Below, piece after piece: positions 1-9,429 of a stretch of DNA of 12,200 nucleotides (its first letter is position 1; each line of letters starts with the position of its first letter). The translations under genes were made by a program, and so were the position numbers. The notes under the pieces were generated by a model that did not search any database, was not told the origin of the DNA, and saw only the letters and a program-made list of their open reading frames with translations. The DNA is from Deltaproteobacteria bacterium (GTDB taxonomy: Bacteria; Myxococcota_A; UBA9160; SZUA-336), in the NCBI GenBank assembly GCA_030624945.1, contig JAUXJB010000023.1:1-12200 (forward strand), written 5' to 3'.

Positions 1-283
1 CAAAGGCGGCGGCGAGAACCAGGTTCACGTAAGGCACCCAGATCCCCAGCCAGAGGGCTAGCGCCCAGGCTCGGCTGCATTGCAGGGACAACAGCGCGAG
101 CCAGACCAGCGAGGTGAGCATGGCGCCCAAGCCCGCGCAGAACAGCAGCAGATCCAAGCGATTTGCGATCGAGGCGCCCAGGGCCACGATCAGGCCAGCG
201 GTCGAGACCCCGAACAGGAGCAGCAGTCCGAGGTAGGTGATCTCTGGAAGGTCGCTTAGCGGGGCTGCGTCCGAACGATCCAC
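1..283 (-). CDS. Small multi-spanning membrane protein, 3' part beyond the window (partial)
   Basis: The minus strand from a GTG at 283 reads without a stop to the window edge (94 codons). The translation starts with a short polar segment (MDRSDAAPLSDLPE) and then shows three hydrophobic stretches: roughly residues 17-40, 53-70 and 73-94. The last is cut by the edge and contains WVPYVNLV, a proline/asparagine-containing helix common in small uncharacterised membrane proteins. The start is supported by GGAGGAG about 4 bases upstream. It lies only 30 bases after the DUF6178 stop on the same strand, so it is probably the third gene of a lon transcript. I do not recognise the family and give no function. 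The coding call rests on continuous membrane-like composition plus a good ribosome-binding site; the C-terminus is unseen. Confidence 0.72.
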   Translation of the reverse strand, partial: MDRSDAAPLSDLPEITYLGLLLLFGVSTAGLIVALGASIANRLDLLLFCAGLGAMLTSLVWLALLSLQCSRAWALALWLGIWVPYVNLVLAAAF

Positions 284-313
284 GGCTCCTCCGGGGGCCT
301 CGGGAGTGCGCCC

Positions 314-1433
314 CTATCCTCTGTACGGCCCCCTGAGCTCTGGCTTGAGGGTGGCCCCGGCGCGGAACAGCTCGAGCGGCGCGGTGCTCTCGAGAATCTC
401 GTGGGGCGGACGACCGCGTACGCGAGCGACCTCGCGCAGGCCGGTGTCGATCCCCTCGACGGTCTTCTCGAGCGCCTTCGGCACGGATTCGGGGTCGGAG
501 AGCTGCAGGCAATCGGCGACCGCGATGGAGTTCGCGACACCGAGCACGTAGCCGAGCACATCCGACGCGACCTCCGGGGAGAGCTCGGACAGGGCTTCTC
601 CCAGCAGGCTGCCGCGCAGCTGCTTGGGCAGGTCGAAGCCCCGAACGATGTCACCGCTCAGCTCGACTTCCGCCGTTTCCTCGGCGCGGGTCGGGCTGAG
701 CGAACGGTAGACGCGCATGGCCTGCTCCCGGTCCGGGAAGCCCAGGTCCGAAAGGCGATTCGTTCGCCACCGCAGCGCGTACTCCTCGACCTCCGCGGGC
801 ACCTCGAACAGCAAACCGTAGACCAGGCGCCAGTAAAGCGGTTGGTCCGCCTCGAATGCGCCCTGTGTGATCTCGTGCACACGATGCGGAGACACTCCGT
901 CCGGGACGCCGAAGTAGACCACGCCGTCGGGAGTGAAGGTGCCATCCGGCGGATCGTCCTCCTTCCCCACGATTGTGACCTGCGTCTCGTTCCACAGAGC
1001 CAACAGCCAGAGCTCGAGATCCGTCGAGCGGAGGACCCTCGTGAGTGTCGGTCGCCCCGCCTCGATCAGCGCGTCGACCCATTCCCCAACTCGCTCGATG
1101 CGGAACTCCTCGCCGTCCCAGCAATCCAGATCGAAGCACGCGGTGATCTGGAGATCGGAGGCGATCTCCAGCAGCCAGCCGGCCTCGCTCAGCCCACCGG
1201 CGCGGATGGTGTGGGCGAACTCCGCTTCGGGCAGAAGCGGCACGACCTCTTCGGGGCAGTCGCAGAGCATCAAGAACTCGCTGCGCAGCTCGGCACGCAG
1301 CTCCGAGCACGCGCGTGCCTGCTCTTCCGCCGAGAGCCTGCGCAGCCTTCCGCGAGCGTCGGCGCGGTCCCGACGGCCGAGGAGCAAGAGCTCGGTGCCC
1401 GAGAGGGGCGCCGCGTCTGCAGGCGTCGACCGC

Positions 1434-1441
<8 letters not shown>
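314..1441 (-). CDS. DUF6178 family protein
   Basis: This encodes about 375 residues of soluble, acidic, leucine-rich, largely helical protein with no signal peptide or membrane segment. I recognise it as DUF6178-like from the region FDLDCWDGEEF...ERVGEWVDALIEAG (about residues 104-130) and from the C-terminal block ALEKTVEGIDTGLREVARVRGRPP, which resemble that uncharacterised, mostly deltaproteobacterial family. The frame stays open far into lon, but that upstream part is the antisense-poor, Ser/Arg-rich shadow of the lon 3' end. I place the start at GTG 1441, which overlaps the lon TGA (1436-1434) by a few bases. A GGGAGG lies about 12 bases upstream, rather distant, so translation is probably coupled to lon termination. 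The molecular function is unknown; the overlap argues for co-expression with Lon. The family call is from memory of the pattern and is moderately secure; the start is less certain. Confidence 0.82.
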
Positions 1442-3788
<2,347 letters not shown>

Positions 3789-3799
3789 AGATGCCCGCA

Positions 3800-3827
3800 A
3801 GACTAGGTACCAACCGGTCCGGGTCAA
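3800..3827 (-). promoter_or_regulatory. Candidate sigma70-type promoter of lon
   Basis: On the minus strand TTGACC (3827-3822) is followed after 16 bases by TAGTCT (3805-3800), a reasonable -35/-10 pair. Only 11 bases separate the -10 hexamer from the GTG start of lon, so the mRNA leader would be a few bases at most. The -35 lies inside GGGTTGACCC, a near-palindrome. The 10-mer GGTTGACCCG recurs at the promoter candidate of the upstream BON gene. No CIRCE element or sigma32-like CTTGAA/CCCCAT pair is visible. Confidence 0.5.
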
Positions 3828-3841
3828 CCCACCCGGGCCGG

Positions 3842-3854
3842 TCCCGAGGCGGGA
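3842..3854. terminator. Short GC hairpin between the BON gene and lon
   Basis: TCCCG, loop AGG, CGGGA form a perfect 5-bp stem. It lies about 34 bases downstream of the BON-protein stop on the minus strand and upstream of the lon promoter candidate. Flanking GGCCGG (3836-3841) and CCGGCC (3863-3868) could extend the structure. There is no U-tract on either strand, so at best it is a weak or Rho-assisted 3' end; it may be incidental in GC-rich DNA. Confidence 0.25.
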
Positions 3855-3887
3855 TCTCTCCCCGGCCGGACGTGGCGAGGGCGCCCC

Positions 3888-4406
3888 CTACGGAGCCGTA
3901 AGCCTCATGAAGTCGAGGGTCTTGATGCCCGGGATCCGGCGAAGCCCCCGAATCAGGGCGCGCACCAGACCCCAGCCGGGCAGCTTTCCCGCCAGGGTGA
4001 CGTTCGCGTCCTCGACCGTGATCCGCAGCATGGGCCGCACCTCGGCCAGCTCGGAGTCCCCGGCGATCCTGGCCTCGATCTCCGCGAGAAGGTCGGCATC
4101 CGGCGGCGATGTCGCGGGCACGGGAGTGACCCGCAGCCGGTTGCGCACCTCCTTGACCCCGCCGACCTGCCGCGCGATCTCGGCGGCCCGGGTTCTGTGC
4201 GCGTCCGTCGGAACGCTCCCGGAGAGCGTCAACATCCCCTCCGCGCTGCGAACCTCGACGCCCATCATCCCGGGCTCGCGGTAGAAGAGCTTCTGGGCGC
4301 GCAGGGCGCCGCTGACCTCGTCGGAACCCCAGACGGGAGGACTCGCGAGCCCCTGCACGAGAGACGCCAGTATGATCAGGGAGAAAACGCGGAGTGCCGG
4401 CTTCAC
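3888..4406 (-). CDS. Periplasmic protein with two BON domains (OsmY-like)
   Basis: This 172-residue protein begins with a Sec-type signal peptide (basic MKPALR, then a hydrophobic core to about residue 20, with likely cleavage around residues 22-28). There is no lipobox cysteine, so it is predicted to be soluble in the periplasm. Two BON (phospholipid-binding, OsmY-type) modules follow. The first is about residues 30-94 (GMLTLSGSVPTDAHRTRAAEI, then GGVKEVRNRL); the second is about 104-170 (VTLAGKLPGWG, then IPGIKTLDF). The start is GTG 4406 with AGAAGGGA 5 bases upstream. OsmY-type proteins are associated with envelope or osmotic stress and membrane association, but none of that is shown here beyond the fold. 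It sits between gshA (105-base gap) and lon (about 100-base gap), each gap holding a promoter candidate, so it may be its own unit. Confidence 0.88.
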   Translation of the reverse strand: MKPALRVFSLIILASLVQGLASPPVWGSDEVSGALRAQKLFYREPGMMGVEVRSAEGMLTLSGSVPTDAHRTRAAEIARQVGGVKEVRNRLRVTPVPATSPPDADLLAEIEARIAGDSELAEVRPMLRITVEDANVTLAGKLPGWGLVRALIRGLRRIPGIKTLDFMRLTAP

Positions 4407-4443
4407 GCTGTCCCTTCTCCGATCCGGGCTCGCCTCGGCGCGT

Positions 4444-4473
4444 AGGCTAGTCGCTCGATGCCCCTCGGGTCAA
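4444..4473 (-). promoter_or_regulatory. Candidate promoter of the BON-domain gene
   Basis: On the minus strand TTGACC (4473-4468) and TAGCCT (4449-4444) are separated by 18 bases, giving a predicted start near 4437 and a leader of about 30 bases that carries the AGAAGGGA ribosome-binding site. The 10-mer GGTTGACCCG around the -35 is identical to that at the lon promoter candidate, so the two genes might share a regulator or simply a strong -35 context. Confidence 0.45.
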
Positions 4474-4511
4474 CCAAGGTTCCGGAATTTCGCCACAATT
4501 CGCCCACTCCC

Positions 4512-5888
4512 TCAGTACCTGGCGTACTCGACCAAGAGGTCGATGCGACGGCTCCAGGCACCATCCCAACACTCCAGCAGGTAACGCCCGGGGCTCGTCC
4601 CGCGGTCGATGATCTCGTAGAGGGGCCCGAGAAACAGAGACTCGTCTTGGCCGGCGCGATTGCGGTCGCCGAGTCGCTTCAGGCCCTGGGCGGACAGATC
4701 CACCAGCTCTCGGGCCACCGCCAGGATCGGCGCGTCGGGCGCGTCCGCCTTGAGTCCGCTGCGCGCGACCTCGCCGTGCAGGGCGTCCACCTGGGCGTGC
4801 GTCCACTTGCCGATTCTCTCCTCTGCGGCCGCCAGCGCATCCTCGTCGTGGAAGAGCCCCTTCCAGAACGCGGGCAAGCCGCACACGAGCTTGGGCGGAA
4901 CGGCATCCGCGCCCCGCACCTCGATCACCCGCTTGAGGCGCGCTTCTGGAAACAGCGTGGTCAGGTGGATATGCCAGTCGGCGAGCGTCGCGCGTTCGGA
5001 CTCGAAGCCGCCCGCCAGGAAGTCGCGAAACGTTCGCCCGCCCATGGGAATGTGGCGCTCGTCCCGTACGAGGAAGAACATCGGCACGTCGAGCGCCCAT
5101 TCGACGTAGCGCACATACGCGGTTCCCTCGCCCCAGCCGTCCTCGAAGACGAAAGGCAGGAAGCCGCAACGATCGGGATCCGTATGTCGCCAGACCCATG
5201 CGCGGCGCGACTCGAAGCCGTTGGGCACGCCATCCGAGACGCTGGAATTCGCGTAGAGCGCGGTGATGATCGGCGAGGCTGCAAGCGCGAGGTGGAGCTT
5301 GCGCGCCATGTCCGCCTCCGACGCAAAGTCGAAGTTCGCCTGCACCGTGCCCGTCGCGTGCATCATGTGGATGCCTAGCTCGTCACGAGCTGCGAGGTAC
5401 TCGCGCATGATCGCGTAGCGCTGGCGCGGCATCCGCGGCAGCTCGTCGATCCCCGCCAAGGGATGAATGCCCAGACCGAGCCAGATCATGCCGAAGCGCG
5501 CAGAGACGTGCTTCATCAAAGCGACGTGCTCGTTGAACTCGGCACAGGTCTCGTGCAGGGAAAACAGGGGTGCACCGGAGAGCTCGAGCTGTCCCCCGGG
5601 CTCCAAGGTAATCGTCGCACCGTCGCGTTCGAGACCCACCAGCCGGCCTTCGTCGAGCAGCGGATCGAAGCCGTGTTCATCCCGCAATACGGAGAGCAGA
5701 GCCTGGATGCCGCGGTCGCCCTCGTAGGGAACAGGTGCCAGATCCTCGGCGTAGAGCGCGATCTTCTCGTGCTCCGTACCCACACGGAACTCCTCACGGG
5801 GCGTCTCGGCTCTGCGCAGGTACTCGATGAGCTGGGAGGGATCGTCCACGGGCTGCAGCAGCTCCGGATCCACGCGAATAAGGCTCAC
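4512..5888 (-). CDS. gshA: Glutamate-cysteine ligase, plant/proteobacterial type
   Basis: This 458-residue enzyme catalyses ATP-dependent joining of glutamate and cysteine to gamma-glutamylcysteine, the first step of glutathione synthesis in the cytoplasm. It belongs to the plant-like GCS2 group rather than the E. coli GshA group. Visible signatures are FRVGTEHEKI (residues 34-43), TLEPGGQLELSGAP (94-107), MPRQRYAIM (153-161), TVQANFDFASEADM (181-194), PMGGRTFRDF (281-290) and HLTTLFPEARLKRVIEVRGAD (308-328, with the conserved FPE-R-KR core). The length is normal for the group. The start is GTG 5888 with GAGG about 9 bases upstream. It follows the unknown 141-aa gene by 40 bases on the same strand, so the two probably share the promoter near 6361. 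No glutathione synthetase (gshB) is in the window. EgtA-type ligases (ergothioneine pathway) are related, but the motif pattern and length fit GshA better. Confidence 0.93.
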   Translation of the reverse strand: MSLIRVDPELLQPVDDPSQLIEYLRRAETPREEFRVGTEHEKIALYAEDLAPVPYEGDRGIQALLSVLRDEHGFDPLLDEGRLVGLERDGATITLEPGGQLELSGAPLFSLHETCAEFNEHVALMKHVSARFGMIWLGLGIHPLAGIDELPRMPRQRYAIMREYLAARDELGIHMMHATGTVQANFDFASEADMARKLHLALAASPIITALYANSSVSDGVPNGFESRRAWVWRHTDPDRCGFLPFVFEDGWGEGTAYVRYVEWALDVPMFFLVRDERHIPMGGRTFRDFLAGGFESERATLADWHIHLTTLFPEARLKRVIEVRGADAVPPKLVCGLPAFWKGLFHDEDALAAAEERIGKWTHAQVDALHGEVARSGLKADAPDAPILAVARELVDLSAQGLKRLGDRNRAGQDESLFLGPLYEIIDRGTSPGRYLLECWDGAWSRRIDLLVEYARY

Positions 5889-5928
5889 CTACGGCCCTCG
5901 TCGTGCAGCATCGAGACCACCCGTCCCA

Positions 5929-6354
5929 TCACCCGACACACGCCTGGCGAATGAGGCTCTCGATCCCGTCCTCCAGTGCAGACTCGACTTCCGACCCCCG
6001 CAGCGGGAGATCCAAGCAGGGAGTCTCGCTCTCTCCCTGCTTGAAGGGTCCGACCAAACGGATCTTGCCCTCGCCCTTTGCGATGGCGACACAGACCAGC
6101 TCCCAGCGACCGCGGGAGAGCGTGAACTGAAGACAGTCGACGTGTTTCTCGTCGGGGACGACCGGCGAAACCGCCAGCCGGGTGAGATGCTCGGCTCCGA
6201 GCTCGCCGGCCCGGCGCACAAATGCTTGTACCGAGGCATTTGCGAGCTCGCGAAGTCCCTCCGCGGGCTCGCGCAGATCGGCCAGCTGGCGAGGCAGGTC
6301 CGGCACTTGCCCGGCCAACTCGACCGCCAGCTGCTCGAAACGTTCACTGGACAC
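5929..6354 (-). CDS. Hypothetical protein upstream of gshA
   Basis: This encodes about 141 residues from GTG 6354 (VSSERFEQLAVELAGQ...). I do not recognise the family. The first half (about residues 1-65) reads as amphipathic helices with repeated Leu/Ala/Glu/Arg. The second half is more strand-like (HVDCLQFTLSRGRWELVCVAIAKGEGKIRLVG, about 72-103 in two strands and turns) and ends in a short helix. There is no signal peptide, membrane segment or obvious catalytic motif. The frame stays open further upstream through the symporter gene, but that extension is antisense shadow; GTG 6354 is the first sensible start after the promoter region. No Shine-Dalgarno is visible, while TACACT ends 6 bases before the GTG, so the mRNA could be leaderless. 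Co-directional with gshA (40-base gap), it may serve thiol metabolism, but that is only context. Confidence 0.75.
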   Translation of the reverse strand: MSSERFEQLAVELAGQVPDLPRQLADLREPAEGLRELANASVQAFVRRAGELGAEHLTRLAVSPVVPDEKHVDCLQFTLSRGRWELVCVAIAKGEGKIRLVGPFKQGESETPCLDLPLRGSEVESALEDGIESLIRQACVG

Positions 6355-6360
6355 GTACCC

Positions 6361-6366
6361 AGTGTA
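6361..6366 (-). promoter_or_regulatory. Candidate -10 element of the hypothetical-gshA unit
   Basis: The minus strand reads TACACT at 6366-6361, ending exactly 6 bases before GTG 6354, so the usual start of transcription would fall on the start codon itself. No good -35 hexamer is seen at 16-18 bases. It lies back to back with the plus-strand TATACT at 6382, with 15 bases between the two hexamers. Confidence 0.4.
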
Positions 6367-6378
6367 AGCGATTTCCGC

Positions 6379-6387
6379 TGCTATACT
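6379..6387 (+). promoter_or_regulatory. Candidate extended -10 promoter of the SLC1 symporter
   Basis: TGC followed by TATACT (6382-6387) is a good extended -10 element; no convincing -35 precedes it, which extended -10 promoters can tolerate. Transcription would begin near 6394, just ahead of GTG 6397, leaving almost no leader. The sequence faces the TACACT element of the divergent gene, so polymerases at the two sites would compete for the same DNA. Confidence 0.5.
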
Positions 6388-6396
6388 GCGCCCGCG

Positions 6397-7776
6397 GTGA
6401 GCGTGGGCAGGTCGGGAATCGCAGTGGGCGCGGGGTTCGCCGCCTCGGGTGCACTGTTGCTCATGGATCGCCACGAGCTCGCGTTCACCGGCTTTCTGCT
6501 CTCGTTCGGCGCGTTCTGCTTTCAGACGGAGATCTCGCTCAACTGGCAGATCGGTCTGGGCTCGCTGCTGGGGATCGGTTTCGGGCTCTGGCTCGGAGAC
6601 GCCTCGGGCATCATGGGCACCCTGGGCGGTATCTTCATCTCGGCGCTCAAGATGCTGATCGCTCCCATGGTTCTGCTGTCGATCGTGGTCGGAATCGGGA
6701 GGATGGGAGACGCCCGCGAGCTGGGTGTGCTCGGCGCGAGGACCGTCGCGCTCTATCTCCTCACCATGCTCCTGGCAGTGATTACCGGCCTCGTCATCGT
6801 CAATCTGGTGCAGCCTGGCACAGACAGTGACCTGCTGCAATCGGACTTCTTCCGGCAAGCCGTGGGATCCTCACCGGACCCGATCGAGCAACCTCGTCCA
6901 CTCGGCCAGTTTCTGCTGATCACGGTCTACGAGGTGCTCGCGAACCCATTCGCGTCGATTGCCGCGGGCAAGATCTTACCGATCGTGGTGTTTGCGATCC
7001 TCTTGGGCGTCTCCCTTCTCCAGATCGGCTCCGCGGCGCAGCCGTTGCTCGACGTACTCGGCAGCGGATACGTGGCGGTCATGAGGATCATCGGATGGGT
7101 CATCCTCATCGCACCCGTGGGCATCGCAGTGTTGCTGGGAAATCTGATCGCGACGATCGGCTTCCGCGATCTGATCGACAACTTGCTGGCCTTCGCACTC
7201 GTGGTGATCGCAGGGATCTTGGTGCATGCGGCGGTGACGCTTCCACTGGTGGCCCTGCTCGTCGCGCGAGTGTATCCGCTGGAGCTGTTTCGCGGCATCC
7301 GCGAGGCGATGGCCGTCGCGTTCACGACCAGCTCGAGCACGGCGACCCTGCCCGTCACCACGCGCTGTGTCGAAACGAATCTAGGTGTGCCCGCACGTGT
7401 ATCCAGCTTCGTACTTCCGCTCGGCGCCACCGTGAACATGGACGGAACGGCCCTCTACGAGGCCATCGCGGCCGTGTTCGTGGCGGCGATCTACGGGATC
7501 GAGCTCTCGTTGGGTACGCAGCTCGTGATCGTGTTCGTGGCGATGGCGACCGCGATCGGTGCGCCGGGAATTCCCTCGGCGGGAATGGTGACGATGGTCG
7601 CGGTTCTCCAATCGGTGGGCCTACCCGTCGAAGCCGTGGCAATCCTGATCACCATCGATCGCTTCCTCGACACGTTCCGCACCATGGCCAACGTCGAGGG
7701 CGACGCCGTCGTAGCGGTCTGCGTGGCGAGAACAACAGAACCCGCGCAATCCCCCTACCCGCAAGCGGCGCGCTAG
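6397..7776 (+). CDS. Sodium:dicarboxylate symporter, SLC1/DAACS family (glutamate/aspartate type)
   Basis: This inner-membrane secondary transporter has up to about 459 residues and imports acidic amino acids or C4-dicarboxylates with Na+ or H+. Numbering from GTG 6397, the core starts with TM1 near residues 52-68. HP1 carries the serine-rich tip TSSST (311-315), TM7 has NMDGT (347-351), and the HP2 tip is GAPGIPSAG (388-396). TM8 has D421, D425, R428, N432 and D436, spaced as D390/D394/R397/N401/D405 of GltPh. The retained arginine argues for an acidic side chain rather than a neutral substrate such as serine. The start is uncertain: GTG 6397 follows the promoter candidate, GTG 6424 has GGGA about 6 bases upstream, and ATG 6463 is the first ATG. 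The earlier starts add one or two hydrophobic segments before TM1. It is the only plus-strand gene, divergent from the gshA unit and convergent with the peptidase (4-base gap). Confidence 0.93.
   Translation: MSVGRSGIAVGAGFAASGALLLMDRHELAFTGFLLSFGAFCFQTEISLNWQIGLGSLLGIGFGLWLGDASGIMGTLGGIFISALKMLIAPMVLLSIVVGIGRMGDARELGVLGARTVALYLLTMLLAVITGLVIVNLVQPGTDSDLLQSDFFRQAVGSSPDPIEQPRPLGQFLLITVYEVLANPFASIAAGKILPIVVFAILLGVSLLQIGSAAQPLLDVLGSGYVAVMRIIGWVILIAPVGIAVLLGNLIATIGFRDLIDNLLAFALVVIAGILVHAAVTLPLVALLVARVYPLELFRGIREAMAVAFTTSSSTATLPVTTRCVETNLGVPARVSSFVLPLGATVNMDGTALYEAIAAVFVAAIYGIELSLGTQLVIVFVAMATAIGAPGIPSAGMVTMVAVLQSVGLPVEAVAILITIDRFLDTFRTMANVEGDAVVAVCVARTTEPAQSPYPQAAR
7760..7776 (+). repeat. 17-bp direct repeat, copy 1 (spans the symporter stop codon)
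   Basis: CGCAAGCGGCGCGCTAG occurs here and again at 10803-10819 in the same orientation. This copy supplies the last codons (Gln-Ala-Ala-Arg in the translation) and the TAG stop of the symporter, right at the convergent junction with the peptidase gene. Confidence 0.6.
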
Positions 7777-7780
7777 AACC

Positions 7781-9172
7781 CTACATCGCGGCTTCGAGAA
7801 CGAGTGATGGAGAGGCCTGTCGCAGCTCTGTGAGGCGACGCTCCTTGACCTCGTCGAAGCGGCGGCGCTCCAGATCGGAAACCGGCTGTCCCTGGGGGAA
7901 CTGCACCTTCAGCGGATCGACGTAGCGCCCTCCGATCCTCAGCCGATAATCGAGGTGGGGTCCCGTGGCGAGACCAGTGGATCCCACGAAACCGATCACC
8001 TGTTTCTGGTGCACGCGCTGTCGAACCTTGAGAGATTTGGCGTAACGCGACAGGTGACCGTAGTAGGACACGTAGCCGTTGTTGTGGCGAAGCTTGATCA
8101 GGCGCCCGAAGCCACCGCTCCGACCCTTGAAGATGACCTCACCGTCTGCAACGGCCCAGACGGGCGTGCCAACCGGGGCGGCGTAGTCGACACCCTCGTG
8201 AGGCCGGCGAACCTTGAGTGTCGGATGCAGGCGCGACTTCGAATAGCGCGAGCTGATCCGCGTGTAGCTCACCGGAGCGCGCAAGAAGGTCCGCTGGAGG
8301 GAGTTGCCATCCGGCGTGAAGTAGTCGGTCCGACCATTGTCGTCTTCAAACAGTACCGCGACGAAATCCCGCTTGGCTGCGCGGTATTCCGCAGCGAGAA
8401 TGCGACCGTACTCCACGAACCCCTCGCGGTCGTAGTACTTCTCGAATACCATCCGGAACTCGTCCCCCGGACGGCTCTCCCTCGAGAAGTCGAGGTCCCA
8501 GACGAACAGATCCGCAAAGTCCTGAACGAGATCCGAACGCTCTCCAAGCTGGCGCATCGAGTCGGAGAGGGAGCGAGCGATCATCCCGCCCAGCTGGACC
8601 ACGCGTCGTTCGAGCGGCACCTCGTTCACGGTTGCTACCATCTCGCCACCCCGGGACTCGACGCGGTAGATCGTGCGGCGCCCGCGATGGTACTCGAACG
8701 AGAGGAACTGGCCCTTCTCGTCTTGAATGAGGGAGTAGAAATCACCGGGCTGCGCCCTGCGGAAGTCGAAGAGCGGCCGGATGGAGTCCGCAATCCGGTA
8801 GATCAGGGGCGGGGACACCAGGTTTCCAAAGAGCGCACCCGACAGCGTCCCTCCGCGCGGAACTCGGCCCGTGACAACATTCAGTGTTGATCTGGAAGGC
8901 GGCCCGATCCTCGGCGCGGCTGCCACATCGGGAAGCTCTGTCGCCACGGCATTCGCAATGGGCACCCGCACCTTCGGTTCGCCGACCGCCTGCACCGACT
9001 CGACGGACGCAGGCGTTCGCGGGCTCCCGTCGAAGACCGCGTAAGAGATCAGCGCACAGACCGCGAACCAGCCGAGCGAGGTCCACTTCGGGCCACGCCG
9101 GCGGCGGCGAGGGGGAACGTGCAAGGCCCACGCGGGGATCCCGTCGTGAAGCTGCACCCTTGTCCCTCGCAT
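7781..9172 (-). CDS. Membrane-anchored M23 (LytM-type) peptidoglycan peptidase, MepM/Csd3-like
   Basis: This 463-residue protein is predicted to cut peptide cross-links in peptidoglycan from the periplasmic side. A basic patch (PRRRRRGPK, 21-29) precedes a single membrane anchor (about 31-48), giving an N-in, C-out topology. A Pro/Ala linker follows, then a Csd3/OapA-like N-terminal region (about 97-300, beginning with RVPRGGTLSGALF and including FDFRRAQPGDFYSLI and SRPGDEFRMVF). The C-terminal M23 domain (about 305-422) has HEGVD (H325, D329) as the first zinc motif and GHL (H373) as the catalytic histidine. The last motif is GPHLDYRL (H406, D408), where the usual HxH is HxD. The start ATG 9172 has GAGGA 6 bases upstream. 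The tail after residue 430 is charged and helical. It ends 4 bases from the convergent symporter stop. The domain order is that of E. coli MepM and Helicobacter Csd3, but orthology cannot be claimed from sequence reading alone. Confidence 0.92.
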   Translation of the reverse strand: MRGTRVQLHDGIPAWALHVPPRRRRRGPKWTSLGWFAVCALISYAVFDGSPRTPASVESVQAVGEPKVRVPIANAVATELPDVAAAPRIGPPSRSTLNVVTGRVPRGGTLSGALFGNLVSPPLIYRIADSIRPLFDFRRAQPGDFYSLIQDEKGQFLSFEYHRGRRTIYRVESRGGEMVATVNEVPLERRVVQLGGMIARSLSDSMRQLGERSDLVQDFADLFVWDLDFSRESRPGDEFRMVFEKYYDREGFVEYGRILAAEYRAAKRDFVAVLFEDDNGRTDYFTPDGNSLQRTFLRAPVSYTRISSRYSKSRLHPTLKVRRPHEGVDYAAPVGTPVWAVADGEVIFKGRSGGFGRLIKLRHNNGYVSYYGHLSRYAKSLKVRQRVHQKQVIGFVGSTGLATGPHLDYRLRIGGRYVDPLKVQFPQGQPVSDLERRRFDEVKERRLTELRQASPSLVLEAAM

Positions 9173-9403
9173 CCCCTGTCCTCGTCTTTAGGCCGGCACC
9201 GAAGCCACACGCGCAGTCGAACGGGAACTATGAATGACGCATCGGGATATTTGTGGCAAGCCAAATCATTGGGCGAAGGTCCCGGAGACTCCCGAGGAAC
9301 CAGCAAAACGCTGAAATCTCGCAGACTTCCGTCTCTTGGCGGCCTGGTAGCCTGACCCAAGACTTCGTCTGGGATCGACTCCTAGCCGTCCTAGCGGCCT
9401 ATC

Positions 9404-9420
9404 GGCGCGCAGAGCGCGCC
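9404..9420. terminator. Perfect 7-bp hairpin, second of two after the aminotransferase
   Basis: GGCGCGC, loop AGA, GCGCGCC. On the minus strand it follows the 12-bp hairpin by 9 bases. There is no U-tract in either direction, so it may act as an mRNA 3'-end stabiliser or Rho-dependent termination aid rather than a classical intrinsic terminator. Confidence 0.4.
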
Positions 9421-9429
9421 TTGCCGCAC

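Noticed and set aside
3789..3827. TTG 3827 as the lon start codon
   Set aside because: The TTG is the first triplet of a -35-like TTGACC, and the added residues (TRTGWYLVLRAS) are atypical of Lon N-termini. GTG 3788 begins a normal acidic leader to LPLLPVRN.
6355..6858. Minus-strand extension of the 141-aa gene through the symporter gene
   Set aside because: The extra N-terminal sequence is antisense to conserved SLC1 transmembrane sequence and is His/Glu/Arg-rich low-complexity. GTG 6354 is the sensible start.
9173..9360. A riboswitch (c-di-GMP GEMM or ydaO/c-di-AMP) upstream of the M23 peptidase
   Set aside because: ydaO elements do precede some cell-wall peptidases, so I compared both strands with the consensus cores I remember. 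Only short stems and a few matching words are present, not the conserved junction sequences. A covariance-model (Infernal/Rfam) search would decide; a significant hit would overturn this.
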